Shown here: one piece after another, positions 1 through 5,684 of the stretch
Numbering within the stretch: the stretch's first letter is position 1
Layout: every line of letters starts with the position of its first letter
Assembly: GCA_030698965.1 (NCBI GenBank)
Contig: JAUYLM010000050.1
Location: 1-6,139, forward strand
Direction: 5' to 3'
DNA length: 6,139 bases
Origin: a bacterium
GTDB taxonomy: Bacteria > Patescibacteriota > Minisyncoccia > Phycocordibacterales > PALSA-1337
Translations under genes and position numbers: made by a program
Notes under the pieces: model-generated
Database searches by the model: none
What the model was told of the DNA's origin: nothing
The model's input: the letters and a program-made list of their open reading frames with translations, nothing else

Positions 1-16
1 AAATGCGTTCTTATTG

Positions 17-967
17 CTAGTAGACTGGCTTTGGCTTGTTGATTGGATATCTCTCGGGATCAATGGTTCTCTCGAAGCAGGTGTGTCCGGCTTCATGCAT
101 CCAGTTTTCATTCGTCATTCCATCCGTAACTGGATAAGACATCATGTAGCCGCCGGAATAGCCTCCCCTGTTTCTGTTATCCTGAGATTTTTCCGCAAAA
201 GTCGCGCACATTTCAAAAGACATAGGACCATTCAAATTGTACTCGTATTGAGATCTATTTTCAGGATCAGCGGGAATTGTCTGCCCGGAGATGGGGTCTT
301 TGAGGCTTTCCAGATTCGCCGGCAGCTCTCCCTTTTGCTGCCAATAATTCACAACCTGCCACTGTATATTGGAAAGGTCATTTACCCTCTGATTATCGAG
401 GCGCAAAGCCCTCTGTTTGTACGGAGAGCCTGTAATGATAAACCCTCCAATAATTGACGCCAAGACAATTAAAATCCCAATCCATGCTAGAATCTTCTGG
501 ATGCCTTTTCTAGGAGAGGCCGTTCTTTCTAGGATATAGTAGACAAAAATGACAGAAAAAATGACGAGGATTGCCAGAAACTTATAGACAAATCTTTCAG
601 TAACCTCCCCGTTTATGTAAGTATTTATGAGTACTATGAGGTCTCCTATGATGGTCGCCCCAGAAAGAAATAGGGTCAGATATATTCTCCATCGTCTTAC
701 CCACAAGATATCTTTTTCGGAAGTCTTGGCTAGGTCTTTCTTAATCATCCATTCCAAAACATACAGAACGGGAACCAGCACCACCAGCATGGAAATCGGC
801 CAGGCTATGGATCCTGAATAAAAGTAGCTGGCCAAAGCATCTGGAAAGGCATAGTTAATAACAGCCATAGCCAAGTTGACCGAGGCAATAGCCGAAACAT
901 ACAGCACTATAGTAGCTGCTAAATAAAGGAAAAAATCCTTAGGTGTTGTTTTTATTGTTGGATTCAT
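17..967 (-). CDS. DUF5671-type five-helix membrane protein with extracytoplasmic pilin-like C-terminal domain
   Basis: Function unknown. The 316-residue product has five hydrophobic segments at about residues 13-40, 54-75, 94-117, 127-146 and 158-179. Lys/Arg-rich loops (76-94 and 147-158) place the N-terminus inside and the 137-residue tail outside. The helical part resembles the DUF5671 proteins I know from Parcubacteria. The tail opens with an amphipathic stretch (residues 184-212), then GELPANLESL, a PADPENRSQYEY segment and a Cys254/Cys297 pair. That order recalls globular domains of type II pseudopilins (P-x-x-L, then P-x-DP...YxY). I chose the ATG at 967 over the one at 1000 because a consensus -10 box lies between them, placing transcription start on the A of the 967 ATG. 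A chance-looking HEAGH stands at residues 291-295. The gene lies 40 bp downstream of tRNA-Ile and ends near the window edge. Family assignment is moderately sure; the role is unassigned. Confidence 0.72.
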   Translation of the reverse strand: MNPTIKTTPKDFFLYLAATIVLYVSAIASVNLAMAVINYAFPDALASYFYSGSIAWPISMLVVLVPVLYVLEWMIKKDLAKTSEKDILWVRRWRIYLTLFLSGATIIGDLIVLINTYINGEVTERFVYKFLAILVIFSVIFVYYILERTASPRKGIQKILAWIGILIVLASIIGGFIITGSPYKQRALRLDNQRVNDLSNIQWQVVNYWQQKGELPANLESLKDPISGQTIPADPENRSQYEYNLNGPMSFEMCATFAEKSQDNRNRGGYSGGYMMSYPVTDGMTNENWMHEAGHTCFERTIDPERYPINKPKPVY

Positions 968-973
968 ATGGTC

Positions 974-1000
974 ATTATACCATATTCCGTCTTTCAGCAA
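974..1000 (-). promoter_or_regulatory. Extended -10 promoter giving a leaderless transcript for the DUF5671-type gene
   Basis: On the minus strand a perfect TATAAT occupies 979-974 and is preceded by TGG, forming an extended -10 (TGnTATAAT). A weak -35 candidate TTGCTG sits at 1000-995 with a short 15-bp spacer. Counting seven bases from the last T puts +1 on position 967, the A of the start codon, so there would be no leader and no ribosome binding site. Sequence match is direct; the start point is inferred. Confidence 0.62.
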
Positions 1001-1007
1001 GTCGTTG

Positions 1008-1080
1008 TGCGCGTGCTTGGGGTCGAACCAAGGACCTTTCGAGTATCAGTCGAATGCTCTACCAGCTGAGCTACACGCGC
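1008..1080 (-). tRNA. tRNA-Ile (anticodon GAT)
   Basis: A complete cloverleaf is readable on the minus strand. The acceptor stem GCGCGTG pairs with CACGCGC (7 bp). The D arm is GCTC/GAGC with loop AGCTGGTA. The anticodon arm is TTCGA/TCGAA with loop CTGATAC, giving anticodon GAT at positions 34-36, which reads ATC/ATT isoleucine codons. The variable loop is AGGTC, and the T arm is CTTGG/CCAAG with loop TTCGACC. The discriminator is A73 and is followed by CAACG, so the 3' CCA is not encoded and must be added by a nucleotidyltransferase. The gene starts 23 bp after the gatC stop with no obvious promoter of its own, so co-transcription with gatC is likely. Position 38 is C instead of the usual A, a small oddity. 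Confidence 0.95.
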
Positions 1081-1103
1081 TTTTAAGTCTCAATTTTCCA
1101 ATA

Positions 1104-1391
1104 TTAACCCAGAATCTTCTTCACCGCAATGAACTCCCCCTCCCTGTCTGGAGCTTCCTCTAGAATAGCTTCACGATCCTCAGGAGAGGTGTCTTTTACA
1201 ATATCTTCTCTGTAGACATTGTGAACGTCGCCGACAGCCGGAGTATGGTCCATGTCAACTGTCGCCCCTTTTATCTGATCAACATAAGCCAGAATAGAAT
1301 CAATTTCTTTTGTGATCTCCTGTTTTTCAGAGTCTTCCAGCCTTATCCTGGCCAGCTCTGCGAGTTTTTCTACATCCTTAACTTCAATCAT
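1104..1391 (-). CDS. gatC: Asp-tRNA(Asn)/Glu-tRNA(Gln) amidotransferase subunit C
   Basis: GatC is the small subunit that wraps around GatA and GatB in the cytoplasmic GatCAB complex, which converts misacylated Glu-tRNA(Gln) and Asp-tRNA(Asn) into Gln-tRNA and Asn-tRNA. The 95-residue length is typical. The N-terminal pair of helices has VEKLAELARIRLED (residues 7-20), followed by the ILAYVDQIKGATVDMDHTP region (33-51). The family C-terminal signature follows: REDIV (61-65), EAP (79-81) and a final EFIAVKKIL in which the usual FxVP proline is lysine. The start at 1391 fits a TACACT -10 box exactly seven bases upstream. gatA and gatB are not adjacent; tRNA-Ile and a membrane-protein gene follow instead. 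Upstream, beyond the toxin-antitoxin module, lies ligA on the same strand, a neighbour of gatC in many bacteria. Confidence 0.92.
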   Translation of the reverse strand: MIEVKDVEKLAELARIRLEDSEKQEITKEIDSILAYVDQIKGATVDMDHTPAVGDVHNVYREDIVKDTSPEDREAILEEAPDREGEFIAVKKILG

Positions 1392-1397
1392 AGAAAA

Positions 1398-1426
1398 AGT
1401 GTAGCAATAATTGCCGCTACTTGCAA
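1398..1426 (-). promoter_or_regulatory. gatC promoter, leaderless geometry
   Basis: On the minus strand the -35 candidate TTGCAA (1426-1421) and the -10 TACACT (1403-1398) are 17 bp apart, and TGC directly before the -10 makes it an extended -10. The predicted +1 is 1391, the A of the gatC ATG. No Shine-Dalgarno is possible in such a transcript. The spacer includes part of an interrupted GTAGC...GCTAC inverted repeat (1401-1420), possibly incidental. Confidence 0.65.
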
Positions 1427-1442
1427 TTTAATTTTATTAATG

Positions 1443-1457
1443 TATGATATTATCATA
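1443..1457. promoter_or_regulatory. Palindromic operator candidate of the toxin-antitoxin module
   Basis: TATGATATTATCATA is a perfect inverted repeat with 7-bp arms around a single central T. It ends 6 bp before the -10 box of the antitoxin gene and covers the place where a -35 would lie. Ribbon-helix-helix antitoxins usually repress their own operon by binding short palindromes at this position, so this is the best operator candidate. The surrounding sequence is very AT-rich, which raises the chance of coincidence. Confidence 0.5.
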
Positions 1458-1463
1458 TTAACT

Positions 1464-1469
1464 TATAAT
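1464..1469 (+). promoter_or_regulatory. -10 box of the toxin-antitoxin operon
   Basis: A perfect TATAAT ends 10 bp before the antitoxin ATG and predicts a start near 1476, leaving only about 4 nt of leader. No convincing -35 is present upstream, where the palindrome sits instead. A second TATAAT at 1471-1476 is too close to the ATG to serve it. TATAAT (1464-1469) and ATTATA (1475-1480) also form a spaced inverted repeat, possibly a second operator half-site pair. Confidence 0.5.
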
Positions 1470-1479
1470 ATATAATTAT

Positions 1480-1695
1480 ATGCCTACAATATCAGTGCCT
1501 ATTCCCCCTTCAATGGCGGAATTCATAGAAAATCAGATAAAAATGGGGAAAGCGTCTAATAAAGCGGAGGTTATTAGAAAAGCTATTGCTATGTTCAGGG
1601 AAAATGAGGCAATAGAAGAGGTGTTAAGAGCCCAAAAGGAGCCTTCTCTCAAAGGGGACTTGAGAGAACTTGCCAAGAAAATAAAGAATGATTGA
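1480..1695 (+). CDS. Ribbon-helix-helix (CopG/ParD-like) antitoxin
   Basis: This 71-residue protein has the layout of a small type II antitoxin. A short beta strand (TISVPIPPSM, residues 3-12) would pair in the dimer and contact the operator. Two helices follow (about 13-22 and 27-43), with the turn KMGKASNKAEVIRKAI matching the G-x-x-S/N-x-x-E-V-x-R pattern of ParD/CopG-type DNA-binding domains. The charged C-terminal tail (44-71) is the part expected to wrap round and neutralise the toxin. The stop overlaps the toxin ATG by 8 bp (ATGATTGA), so the two are translationally coupled. It probably represses its own promoter through the palindrome just upstream. The exact RHH subfamily cannot be settled by eye. 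Confidence 0.82.
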   Translation: MPTISVPIPPSMAEFIENQIKMGKASNKAEVIRKAIAMFRENEAIEEVLRAQKEPSLKGDLRELAKKIKND

Positions 1696-1948
1696 GGTAT
1701 ATTACAAACCGACTTTCATAAAAAAGTTCCATTCTCTAGAGAAGTCCTTACAAGTGGAAGTATTGGAGAAGATAGAGTTGTTCAAAAGTCCACCAAACCA
1801 TAAACAGCTCAAGGTTCATAAACTTCATGCTAAGATGAAGGGGTTTTTTAGCTTTTCTGTAAATTACCGAACACGAATTATTTTTGAATATGGTTCTAGA
1901 AAGAGAGCCGATCTTCTAACTATAGGAGATCACGAAATCTACTCTTAA
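1688..1948 (+). CDS. RelE/ParE-superfamily toxin (RelE/StbE or YafQ-like mRNA interferase)
   Basis: This 86-residue protein has the usual toxin size and order. An N-terminal strand MIEVYYKPTFIKKF leads into two helices (about 8-33). The signature follows: LKVHKLHAKMKGFFSFSV (41-58), NYRTRIIFEY (59-68) and a terminal GDHEIYS (80-86). Arg61, Arg63 and His82 occupy positions where catalytic or RNA-contacting residues lie in RelE/YafQ-type toxins, which cut mRNA in the ribosomal A site. RelE-type activity is therefore favoured over ParE-type gyrase poisoning, but this is inference from motif placement. It is coupled to the preceding antitoxin and ends only 5 bp from the ligA stop on the opposite strand. 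The reading frame is intact, so the module is probably functional. Confidence 0.82.
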   Translation: MIEVYYKPTFIKKFHSLEKSLQVEVLEKIELFKSPPNHKQLKVHKLHAKMKGFFSFSVNYRTRIIFEYGSRKRADLLTIGDHEIYS

Positions 1949-1953
1949 ACTAA

Positions 1954-3969
1954 TTACAACATCCTCAAAAACTCCTCCTCCGAAATTATCTTTACCCCCA
2001 ACTCCCTCGCCTTATCCAGCTTCGACCCTGCGCTTTCACCAGCCACAACATAAGTAGTATTTTTTGATACAGAGCTGGAGACGTCCCCTCCATTTTTTCG
2101 AACCATTTCCTGCGCGTCTTCCCTTTCGAGCGTTGGCAATGAACCTGTGAATACAAAACTTTTGCCCGAGAGTTTGCTTGCAGCTTTTACTTTCTCAATT
2201 TCTAAATGCTTAAGAAGATTCTTCACAAACATTTTATTATCCTTATTTTTAAACCAATCAACCACCGCCTGTGCCACTATCGGGCCTACTCCATGTATTG
2301 CTTCTACTTCCTCGTATTTCGCTTCCTGTATCTTTTCAATATCTCCAAAATGCTTGGCTATATCATATGCCGTCTCTTCCCCGACCTGAGGAATCGAGAG
2401 AGAAGCGAGAAAGCGCGGAAGAGTGACTCTCTTGGCTTTTTGGATTGAAGAAAGGAGGTTGTCTACAGACTTTTCAGCAAAACGAGGAAGATTCAATAAA
2501 TCCCCTCTCTTCAGAGTAAAAATATCATCATAGGTGGCAATAAGCTTATGCTCTAAGAGTAGATCGATGATCTTGGGTCCCAAACCGTCTACATCAAAGC
2601 ACTTCTTGGAAGTGAAATAATGGAATTTCTTCCTGTGCTGTTCATATGAATCTCTCGAGACACATCTCCAAGCAGCCTGCCCTGGAATCCTTTCTATTTT
2701 CCCATCCCCTCCGCAGGCAGGAACATGCGTCGGGAAAACATACGGCTTGGAATCCTTTGGGCGGAGCTCCGGCACGACGGAGACAATATCCGGTATGACA
2801 TCTCCGGCCTTCTGCAGGATGACGGTATCTCCGATGCGTACATCCAGGCGCTTTATCTCGTCTTCATTATGCAGAGTCGCCCTGGACACGGTAGAACCTG
2901 CCACCAGAACCGGCTTCAAATGGGCCACGGGAGTGACAACGCCAGTACGCCCGACCTGGAAGACTATGTCTTCTAGAATAGTTGTAACCTGTTCAGCCGG
3001 GAATTTGAAGGCGATTCCCCAGCGGGGAGCTTTGCCCGTATATCCCAGAATGTTCTGATACTCTATTTCATCAACCTTCACCACGATGCCGTCCGCGAGA
3101 TAGTCTTCCCTGCCCATCTTCTCCTGCCACTCTTTCCAATACCCTATAACCTCATCCATGTCCCGGCAATGCTTGTTATGCGGACTGACTTTGAAGCCGA
3201 GCTCTTTCAAAAACTCCAGCTCCAGATACTGCCTTTCAGGAGCATCTTCGTACCGGGCTATATCATAGACGAAAGTCCGGAGCCTTCTCTCGGCCACGAT
3301 CCTGGAATCGAGCTGTCGGATGGAGCCAGCGGCCAGATTGCGCGGATTGGCGAAAGGCTCTTCTCCTTTTTTTCTTCTTTCGTCATTTAATATCTTCAGC
3401 TGGCTCTTTGCCATCCAGATCTCCCCTTCCGTTATGATGTCTACGGGCCTGTTCAGCTTCAGAGGAACAGATTCGATCGTCCTGACATTTTCAGTGACAT
3501 CCTCGCCTATTTTTCCATCTCCTCTCGTCGCCGCTCTTTTCAGAAAACCATTTTCATACTCAAGTATTATTTTTAATCCGTCTATCTTGTGTTCGCATGT
3601 ATATGTAGGTTTCGGATTTTTCACCCCGGCCTGCGCCAGAAAGCGCTTGACCCGCGCGTCGAACTCCTTCATCTCATCGGGAGAAAAAGCATCGTTGAAA
3701 GACCATTGAGGCACTTTATGGACGATTTTTTTGAATTCCGGGAGAGGCTTGCCTGCCACGCGCTGAGAAGGAGAATCCTGAGTAACAAGCTCCGGATATT
3801 TTCCTTCTATCTCCACAAGCTCATGCTTGAGGGAGTCCAGAGCCTCCGGAGATATGGAGCTCCGGTCCAGAACATGATATTCATAGCGGTATTTTTCAAT
3901 CGCTTCCTTGAGTTTTTCCAGCCTCTCCACCATATCTTTCGGGGCGCTCTTTGGTATTTTTTGCGGCAT
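1954..3969 (-). CDS. ligA: NAD-dependent DNA ligase with divergent Ia and zinc-finger residues
   Basis: LigA seals nicks in DNA during replication and repair, using NAD+ to adenylate itself. The 671-residue length is normal and all domains are present: Ia (about 10-75), adenylation domain with catalytic Lys128 in CEHKIDG and Glu126, the RGDG and GEI motifs (149-152, 182-184), DGIVVKVD (293-300) and WGIAFKFPAE (317-326), OB fold (from about 333, QVGRTGVVTPVA), zinc finger (412-445), helix-hairpin-helix region (about 455-590) and BRCT (about 600-671). Two features are odd. In domain Ia, Tyr31, His32 and Asp45 match essential E. coli Tyr22, His23 and Asp36, but Asp32 and Tyr35 are replaced by Pro41 and Leu44. 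In the zinc finger only Cys419 and Cys436 remain; Val416 and Ser441 replace the other two. The frame is otherwise intact and it is probably the replicative ligase. The start is 19 bp after the PilX-like stop, with no Shine-Dalgarno. Confidence 0.97.
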   Translation of the reverse strand: MPQKIPKSAPKDMVERLEKLKEAIEKYRYEYHVLDRSSISPEALDSLKHELVEIEGKYPELVTQDSPSQRVAGKPLPEFKKIVHKVPQWSFNDAFSPDEMKEFDARVKRFLAQAGVKNPKPTYTCEHKIDGLKIILEYENGFLKRAATRGDGKIGEDVTENVRTIESVPLKLNRPVDIITEGEIWMAKSQLKILNDERRKKGEEPFANPRNLAAGSIRQLDSRIVAERRLRTFVYDIARYEDAPERQYLELEFLKELGFKVSPHNKHCRDMDEVIGYWKEWQEKMGREDYLADGIVVKVDEIEYQNILGYTGKAPRWGIAFKFPAEQVTTILEDIVFQVGRTGVVTPVAHLKPVLVAGSTVSRATLHNEDEIKRLDVRIGDTVILQKAGDVIPDIVSVVPELRPKDSKPYVFPTHVPACGGDGKIERIPGQAAWRCVSRDSYEQHRKKFHYFTSKKCFDVDGLGPKIIDLLLEHKLIATYDDIFTLKRGDLLNLPRFAEKSVDNLLSSIQKAKRVTLPRFLASLSIPQVGEETAYDIAKHFGDIEKIQEAKYEEVEAIHGVGPIVAQAVVDWFKNKDNKMFVKNLLKHLEIEKVKAASKLSGKSFVFTGSLPTLEREDAQEMVRKNGGDVSSSVSKNTTYVVAGESAGSKLDKARELGVKIISEEEFLRML

Positions 3970-3975
3970 GGATTA

Positions 3976-3986
3976 AGGATATCATA
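3976..3986 (-). promoter_or_regulatory. Possible ligA promoter (-10 region)
   Basis: Between the PilX-like stop and the ligA ATG the minus strand reads TATGATATCCT. TATGAT (3986-3981) would start transcription about 5 nt before the ATG. TATCCT (3981-3976), preceded by TGA as an extended -10, would start exactly on the ATG at 3969. No clear -35 is present. Read-through from the pilin operon is the alternative. Confidence 0.35.
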
Positions 3987-3988
3987 TT

Positions 3989-4540
3989 TTAGTACCTTAG
4001 CTGTATTGCCCGTTCTACTCTCTTGGCGCTCAATAAGGCGTCGGCGTTTGATATGGAACAGGAGCCTCCATTCGCAGTTGACCAGCCTGTGTTGTACCCT
4101 CTGGAGTCAATGGATGTCTTTATTATCCCGGTAATCTGATCTTTTATTTTGGTGATGACAATACTTGCACATGGACCGCCGGAAGCATTGGCACTAGTAA
4201 CATTGATATCAAATGTAAATTTCTTGCCATTTGGAATATTTTCCAAAACAGGAGATGGGACAGGGTTGAAATTACAGCCTAGAAATGAAGTTCTGTCGTC
4301 ATCCAGATCAAAAGCTTTTGTAACCCACTCCCCATATGCCGCGCATTCTATTCCGCTGTCCGCGGCGTAAAAAGCAGAGGATGAGTCCCTCGCCGACGTC
4401 GCTAGCAGAAACTCTTTCTTGGCTATCGCCAATATGGAGATTCCAATGGCCAGGACAAGGGCAGAAACCAGCACGGCAAATAGAAGCGTATATCCCCTAT
4501 CTGCCCTTCCTATATTCATTTGGAATTTATTATTCATCAT
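3989..4540 (-). CDS. PilX/GspK-like minor pilin
   Basis: This 183-residue protein carries a class III prepilin signal: a basic leader ending RADRG (12-16), then YTLLFAVLVSALVLAIGISIL as the hydrophobic stem, with cleavage expected between Gly16 and Tyr17. The fifth mature residue is Phe21 instead of the usual Glu, as in PilX/GspK-type tip pilins. SSSAFYAADSGIECA (53-67) is the typical PilX N-domain motif. The globular part has a glycine/serine-rich centre, Cys89, Cys124 and Cys161, and ends RVERAIQLRY. It should sit at the pilus tip in the envelope, together with the three upstream pilin-like proteins. The ATG overlaps the TGA of the PilV-like gene (ATGA), so translation is coupled. Met2 or Met8 are alternative starts. 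The subtype is inferred from the missing Glu5, the AFYAADSGIE motif and gene order. Confidence 0.82.
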   Translation of the reverse strand: MMNNKFQMNIGRADRGYTLLFAVLVSALVLAIGISILAIAKKEFLLATSARDSSSAFYAADSGIECAAYGEWVTKAFDLDDDRTSFLGCNFNPVPSPVLENIPNGKKFTFDINVTSANASGGPCASIVITKIKDQITGIIKTSIDSRGYNTGWSTANGGSCSISNADALLSAKRVERAIQLRY

Positions 4541-5046
4541 TTTAGTACATCAAATATTTCACTCTCGTATGTAACGACATTGCCTATGGTTCCGCTATTC
4601 CACTTGACCTCTACCACCATCGTCGCCTGCCCGATATTGATGTTATCCAGGTAGAAAATTCTGGAGAATTGGGAATTGTTTCCGGTAGAATGATTATATC
4701 CGGTATTATCTTTTTTAAGAACGCATGTGCCGCAATCTGAGACGATGGCATCATTCGCCTCATTCAATGTATTGACGCCGCATGCATTGACTGAATTACA
4801 CCCATCAAATCCCGCAAGCCAGGAATGATTCTCGAGTTTATTGTTATCCCTCATATTTTTCACATATTCCATCGCGTCCTGGGCAAGGTACGAGGCTGTC
4901 ACCTGATCCCTGGCATTTATAGCCGCCAGAAGGCCCTTGTGAGCGATGGTCAGAGGGCCGGCAATGGAGATCATGAGAATAGCCACTGCCACAAGCGTCT
5001 CTATTATCGTGAATCCCTTATTTCTTTTTTGTGTTGGCATATTCAT
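4537..5046 (-). CDS. PilV/GspI-like minor pilin
   Basis: The 169-residue product begins with a short basic leader and a canonical prepilin site, KRNKG|FTIIETLVAVAIL, with cleavage after Gly11 by a PilD-type peptidase and Glu at mature position 5. The stem continues with a small-residue-rich helix and then ARDQVTASYLAQDAMEYVKNMRD (46-67). Its AxxLAQ..ME.V...RD pattern is characteristic of PilV/GspI pseudopilins. The globular domain holds two close cysteine pairs (Cys83/Cys89 and Cys105/Cys108), likely disulfides outside the cell membrane. The gene starts 5 bp after the PilW-like stop and overlaps the PilX-like start, so it is mid-operon. Met3 (ATG at 5040) is an equally possible start. It is expected to act in the minor-pilin complex that initiates pilus polymerisation. 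Confidence 0.85.
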   Translation of the reverse strand: MNMPTQKRNKGFTIIETLVAVAILMISIAGPLTIAHKGLLAAINARDQVTASYLAQDAMEYVKNMRDNNKLENHSWLAGFDGCNSVNACGVNTLNEANDAIVSDCGTCVLKKDNTGYNHSTGNNSQFSRIFYLDNINIGQATMVVEVKWNSGTIGNVVTYESEIFDVLK

Positions 5047-5051
5047 GATGT

Positions 5052-5684
5052 TTAATCGGTCAGGCGCGGCGAGACTGTCGTCTGCAAGTCAAAATATGTT
5101 TTTATCTTCTCTTTTGTTCCCGCATATCCCCGGAAATGAAACTGGGCGTAAGACTGAATATCCGGACTCCTCACGACCCTTATGCCGGCCACTCCTCCCT
5201 CGTTGAATTTAATATCGGGAGAGATAATGGGATCAAAGGAAGGGGAATCTACGCAGTTTTTTTGCTCCGCTTTTTTCAGCATGCCTGCGCCGCTATTGGC
5301 CGAGCTGTCAAACTGATACGCGAAGATTCGGTTGCTCTTAGGATCATCCAAGCATGCCTGGGAGGATTTGAAAGCGACAGTCCATGATCCGGAAGTGATC
5401 GGTCCGCAGGAGCCTGCCGAACCAAGGGCTTCGATCGCCGCTCGAGATGGAAAAGACAAGCCGGGAGAACAATAATAGTTCCTCCCCACCCTCATTTCCC
5501 TGGAAATGGAATCAAGGGCGAAATTTATGTTGTTGATAGAAGTTTTCAGGGACTGCGCTTTCTTATTCGCGTCCACGACTTTCAGGAGAGAGCCCACGGC
5601 AACCAGCGCGACTATGGTAAAGATCGAAATGGATACGATCATCTCCAAAAGAGTAAATCCCCTGTTTTTTGGAATTAATTGCAT
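5052..5684 (-). CDS. PilW/GspJ-like minor pilin
   Basis: This 210-residue protein starts MQLIPKNRG|FTLLEMIVSISIF, a textbook prepilin leader with the cleavage glycine at residue 9 and Glu at mature position 5. After the transmembrane stem comes INNINFALDSISREMRVGRNYYC (50-72). The helix of the form l...ld.isRe.R is typical of PilW/GspJ proteins. It has the largest globular domain of the three complete pilins here, with Cys72, Cys93, Cys111 and Cys144. Its ATG lies inside the end of the upstream FimT/GspH-like gene (10-bp overlap), and the PilV-like gene follows after 5 bp, so all are translated from one transcript. It probably bridges the H-like and I/K-like subunits at the fibre tip. Assignment to J/W over other minor pilins is by motif style and size. 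Confidence 0.85.
   Translation of the reverse strand: MQLIPKNRGFTLLEMIVSISIFTIVALVAVGSLLKVVDANKKAQSLKTSINNINFALDSISREMRVGRNYYCSPGLSFPSRAAIEALGSAGSCGPITSGSWTVAFKSSQACLDDPKSNRIFAYQFDSSANSGAGMLKKAEQKNCVDSPSFDPIISPDIKFNEGGVAGIRVVRSPDIQSYAQFHFRGYAGTKEKIKTYFDLQTTVSPRLTD

Noticed and set aside
14..457. A 147-codon plus-strand open frame at the left edge
   Set aside because: It is fully antisense to the tail of the DUF5671-type gene, whose topology and motifs are coherent; no family features were seen in the plus-strand product.
968..1000. Upstream ATG at 1000 as the start of the DUF5671-type gene
   Set aside because: It would add 11 polar residues encoded across the TATAAT promoter box, and the 967 ATG matches the predicted transcription start.
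1401..1420. GTAGC...GCTAC inverted repeat in the gatC upstream region as a terminator or operator
   Set aside because: The stem is only 5 bp with a 10-base unpaired interior and no T tract; kept only as a note in the promoter entry.
1471..1476. Second TATAAT before the antitoxin as its main -10
   Set aside because: It would start transcription inside the coding region; the copy at 1464-1469 fits better.
3589..4134. A 181-codon plus-strand open frame across the ligA start and PilX-like end
   Set aside because: It is antisense to two well-supported genes, has no recognisable domain, and has an irregular Cys/Arg/Leu-rich composition typical of a shadow frame.
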